Source: Sedimentibacter saalensis (lineage in GTDB: Bacteria > Bacillota > Clostridia > Tissierellales > Sedimentibacteraceae). Taken from it: a stretch of DNA of 64,000 nucleotides. Position 1 is the stretch's first letter. Every line of letters starts with the position of its first letter. The notes beneath the pieces are model-generated. The model made no database searches and was not told the origin of the DNA. It saw nothing but the letters and a program-made list of their open reading frames with translations. The stretch is from contig NZ_VLKH01000004.1 of assembly GCF_007830175.1 (NCBI RefSeq), positions 62,001-126,000 on the forward strand. Reading direction: 5' to 3'. A program made the position numbers and the translations under genes. Shown here piece after piece: positions 62,128 to 64,000 of this stretch.

Positions 62128-62718
62128 TTACTTATTCAATACATTTTTAAATGATTCTATAGATTGCGCCCCAACTATAGCATATTTGTCGTTTATTATA
62201 AATGTTGGAGTGCTGTTTACTTCATAATGTGTTGCTGATTTCTTTGCTTCTGCCAAGTTACTTTCATAAGAACCATCTTCCAGCCTTTTCATCATTTCAT
62301 CTTTATTCAGGCCAATACTTTCTGCTATTGATTTAAGCAATCCAACATCACCGATATTTTTCCCCTGAGTAAAATACGAATAAAACAATTTATCATGAAA
62401 CTCATGGAATTTACCTTTTTCTTTAGCATATTCGCTAGCAAGCAGAGCCAAATGTGTATTTGAAATCAAATCAACTCCGCTAAATTTAACACCATACTTA
62501 TTGCTCATATTATTTATGTTTTTAAACATATCTTCCACTGACATTCCCGGGAAAAGATCTGAAACTTTGTCACCTTCTTTAGAAACCTCAGGATGCAGTT
62601 CATATGGTATCCATTCATCTTCTATATCAAATTCTTTTTTTAATTCATCGACAATACCTTTGCCTATATAACAGAATGGTCACGCATAATCTGAAAAAAT
62701 TAATATTTTGTTTATCAT
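62128..62718 (-). CDS. DsbA/FrnE-like oxidoreductase with in-frame UGA at the first active-site Cys (candidate selenoprotein)
   Basis: From an ATG at 62718 with AAAGGAG upstream the frame is 197 codons long, with one internal TGA at codon 13 (62680-62682). Around it the protein reads ILIFSDYA-[TGA]-PFCYIGKG, the exact place where FrnE/DsbA-like enzymes have CPFC. Downstream the fold is complete, including the helical insert and the cis-Pro loop NSTPTFII near 170. A UPFC selenocysteine site explains this better than random decay, since the frame is open to the end and the terminator is intact. A simple Cys-to-stop mutation cannot be excluded. Without readthrough, translation could only restart at an internal Met. 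Confidence 0.7.
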
Positions 62719-62847
62719 ATTAGCTCCTTTGCATTTAAGTTCTTTTCTTTGTTATACCCATTATTGAAGTAAAATAAACTCAGAACTTTGCAGAACTTAA
62801 TATCCACTTTGTTTTATATTGTAAGCAATAGAAATTACTACACTGTA

Positions 62848-63717
62848 TTACCTAAAATTTGATGGATCGTATCCTAAAAATTCATCATATACATCTAATC
62901 TTCTGTCTTTTTTTGTTGAATTATACTTAGTTGTTCCATGGGCTCTTACTTTAGCAAAATTGCAATCTCCATATATAATTTGTTCTGTATCGTCTGCCGG
63001 TCCTGCAATTGGAATTCCCGCTGTTCTTACAATTAAACTTCTGCCCGGAAATGCCATTTCTCTTTCTATTCCGACCCTGTCAGCAGCAGCTATGTATATT
63101 CCGTTGGAATGTGCAGCTGCCATAGCAAGTACAGGTCCGAAGTTTTTCATATTATCAGGCAGACTGTCAATGGTAACCCAGTTTGTAGGAACACAAATTA
63201 TATCTGCTCCCTGTGCCGCAAGAATTCTGTATGTTTCAGGAAACCACATGTCATAACAAATTATAATTCCAATTTTGCCAATTGGTGTATGAAATACAGG
63301 GAGTCCCAGGTTTCCAGGTTCAAACCACAAAAATTCATCTTCCCACAGATGTAGCTTTCTATATTTTCCAATTAAACCCTCGGGCCCAATCAGCACTGCA
63401 GTGTTGTATAAATCAGAACCATCAATTTCTGTAATTCCTGACACTATGTAGATATTTCTGTCACGGGCTGTCTTGCTCCATGCTTTTACACTTTCACTGT
63501 CATTGATGTTCTCTGCTAAGTCAATTGCTTCTTGCCTGTTATCAAAATTGTATCCTGAATTGGCCATTTCAGGCATAACTATAAGCTTGGCCCCATTATC
63601 TGCAGCTTCATTTATCATATGCACAGATTTTTTTATATTTCCCGCAATGTCGCCTATTTTAACATCCATTTGCAAACATGCAACCTTAACGTCCAGTTTC
63701 TTTTTTTTAATTTCCAC
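62848..63717 (-). CDS. Carbon-nitrogen hydrolase (nitrilase superfamily)
   Basis: A 289-aa enzyme of the nitrilase superfamily: VACLQMDVKIGDIAGNI near the start, VMPEM with the catalytic Glu50, KYRKLHLWEDE with the Lys near 117 and IICYDMWFPE with the Cys near 153. This is the amidase/N-carbamoyl hydrolase group acting on small amides in the cytoplasm. AGGAGG five bases before a GTG at 63717 gives the start; the frame extends to 63819 without a ribosome site. It is a single gene after the DsbA-like gene. Confidence 0.92.
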   Translation of the reverse strand: MEIKKKKLDVKVACLQMDVKIGDIAGNIKKSVHMINEAADNGAKLIVMPEMANSGYNFDNRQEAIDLAENINDSESVKAWSKTARDRNIYIVSGITEIDGSDLYNTAVLIGPEGLIGKYRKLHLWEDEFLWFEPGNLGLPVFHTPIGKIGIIICYDMWFPETYRILAAQGADIICVPTNWVTIDSLPDNMKNFGPVLAMAAAHSNGIYIAAADRVGIEREMAFPGRSLIVRTAGIPIAGPADDTEQIIYGDCNFAKVRAHGTTKYNSTKKDRRLDVYDEFLGYDPSNFR

Positions 63718-63987
63718 TTCTTCCTCCTGTTTATATAAATTATGTACTATTTTAGTGAAGAACCTTACGAATATATATCGAAAACGATAAAAGGCCCCGT
63801 CCCTATATCCATTATCCATCTAAAGCATTAATTAAGCAAAGATTTTTTTGACAAACGTCTATTTATTTGTTGAATATTTCACAAAATAATATCTTGTGCT
63901 TTTCTTATCTTTATTATATCATAAAAGTGAGTATATGTAAATTAATGGAAACACGCACTACTATAAAAGCAAAGGAAGTGTTAATTT
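63718..63987. other. Intergenic region at the window end
   Basis: No gene visible. The block CCCCGTCCC near 63796 resembles the inverted repeat ends at 38198 and 38588 in part. The last bases carry a ribosome site for a plus-strand gene. Confidence 0.4.
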
Positions 63988-64000
63988 ATGAAAACAGATG
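63988..64000 (+). CDS. Start of a gene cut by the window edge
   Basis: AAAGGAAGTG followed 7 bases later by ATGAAAACAGATG marks a likely start. Only four codons (MKTD) are visible, so nothing can be said about the product. Confidence 0.35.

Overview
The window is about 64 kb of AT-rich, gene-dense DNA. Strong AGGAGG-type ribosome binding sites, many short convergent and divergent operons and hairpin-plus-T-run terminators point to a low-GC Firmicute. The gene content fits an anaerobic member of the Clostridia or Tissierellia: CD3072/CD3073-like desulfidase and ECF genes, DUF6305, poly-gamma-glutamate PgsB/C/W and a possible selenocysteine oxidoreductase. The genus is inferred. I see no rRNA, tRNA, CRISPR array or intact transposase.

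Layout. (1) 1-11.3 kb: an accessory run of single genes (HAD, NTF2-like, TIM-barrel, DUF1801-like, Nudix, nucleotidyltransferase, GNAT, 2H phosphoesterase, beta-propeller lipoprotein, phosphatase) with broken remnants between them. (2) 11.6-18.7 kb: a minus-strand candidate defence cassette (204-aa protein, 440-aa protein, PLD-type nuclease, SNF2-like helicase) next to a frameshifted ParB-like fragment, followed by a gene-free stretch with repeats. (3) 19.5-23.5 kb: a TPP riboswitch with a readable antiterminator controlling a thiamine/precursor ABC uptake operon. (4) 23.7-26.4 kb: an exported FMN/FAD reductase divergent from a TetR regulator, with a perfect palindrome between them. (5) 26.4-31.7 kb: a PAS-AAA+ sigma-54 activator divergent from an operon of two esterase-fold proteins and a Na+/solute symporter with its small subunit. 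The operon has a consensus -24/-12 promoter. One esterase copy has lost its Ser and His. (6) 31.8-45.5 kb: secreted, cell-wall and signalling genes (GGDEF protein, GH18, WG-repeat/SLH protein, NodB deacetylase, flavodoxin, DUF434). (7) 45.6-52.8 kb: an SDR threonine dehydrogenase, then an operon of C69 dipeptidase, DUF6305-like lipoprotein, DctM-like permease, a 57-aa membrane protein and an M14-like hydrolase. (8) 53-57.2 kb: PgsB-PgsC-PgsW divergent from a polysaccharide flippase. (9) 57.3-64 kb: a TudS-like/ECF pair, an operon of GNAT, Rid, two nitroreductases and GNAT, a DsbA/FrnE-like gene with UGA at the first active-site Cys codon, and a nitrilase.

The most notable observations are the UGA in place of the first Cys of the CPFC motif (62128-62718), the four-gene nuclease/helicase cassette, the sigma-54 unit containing a Ser/His-less esterase homologue, and the peptide-hydrolysis/transport operon with an unannotated 57-aa membrane protein beside a pgsA-less poly-gamma-glutamate operon.
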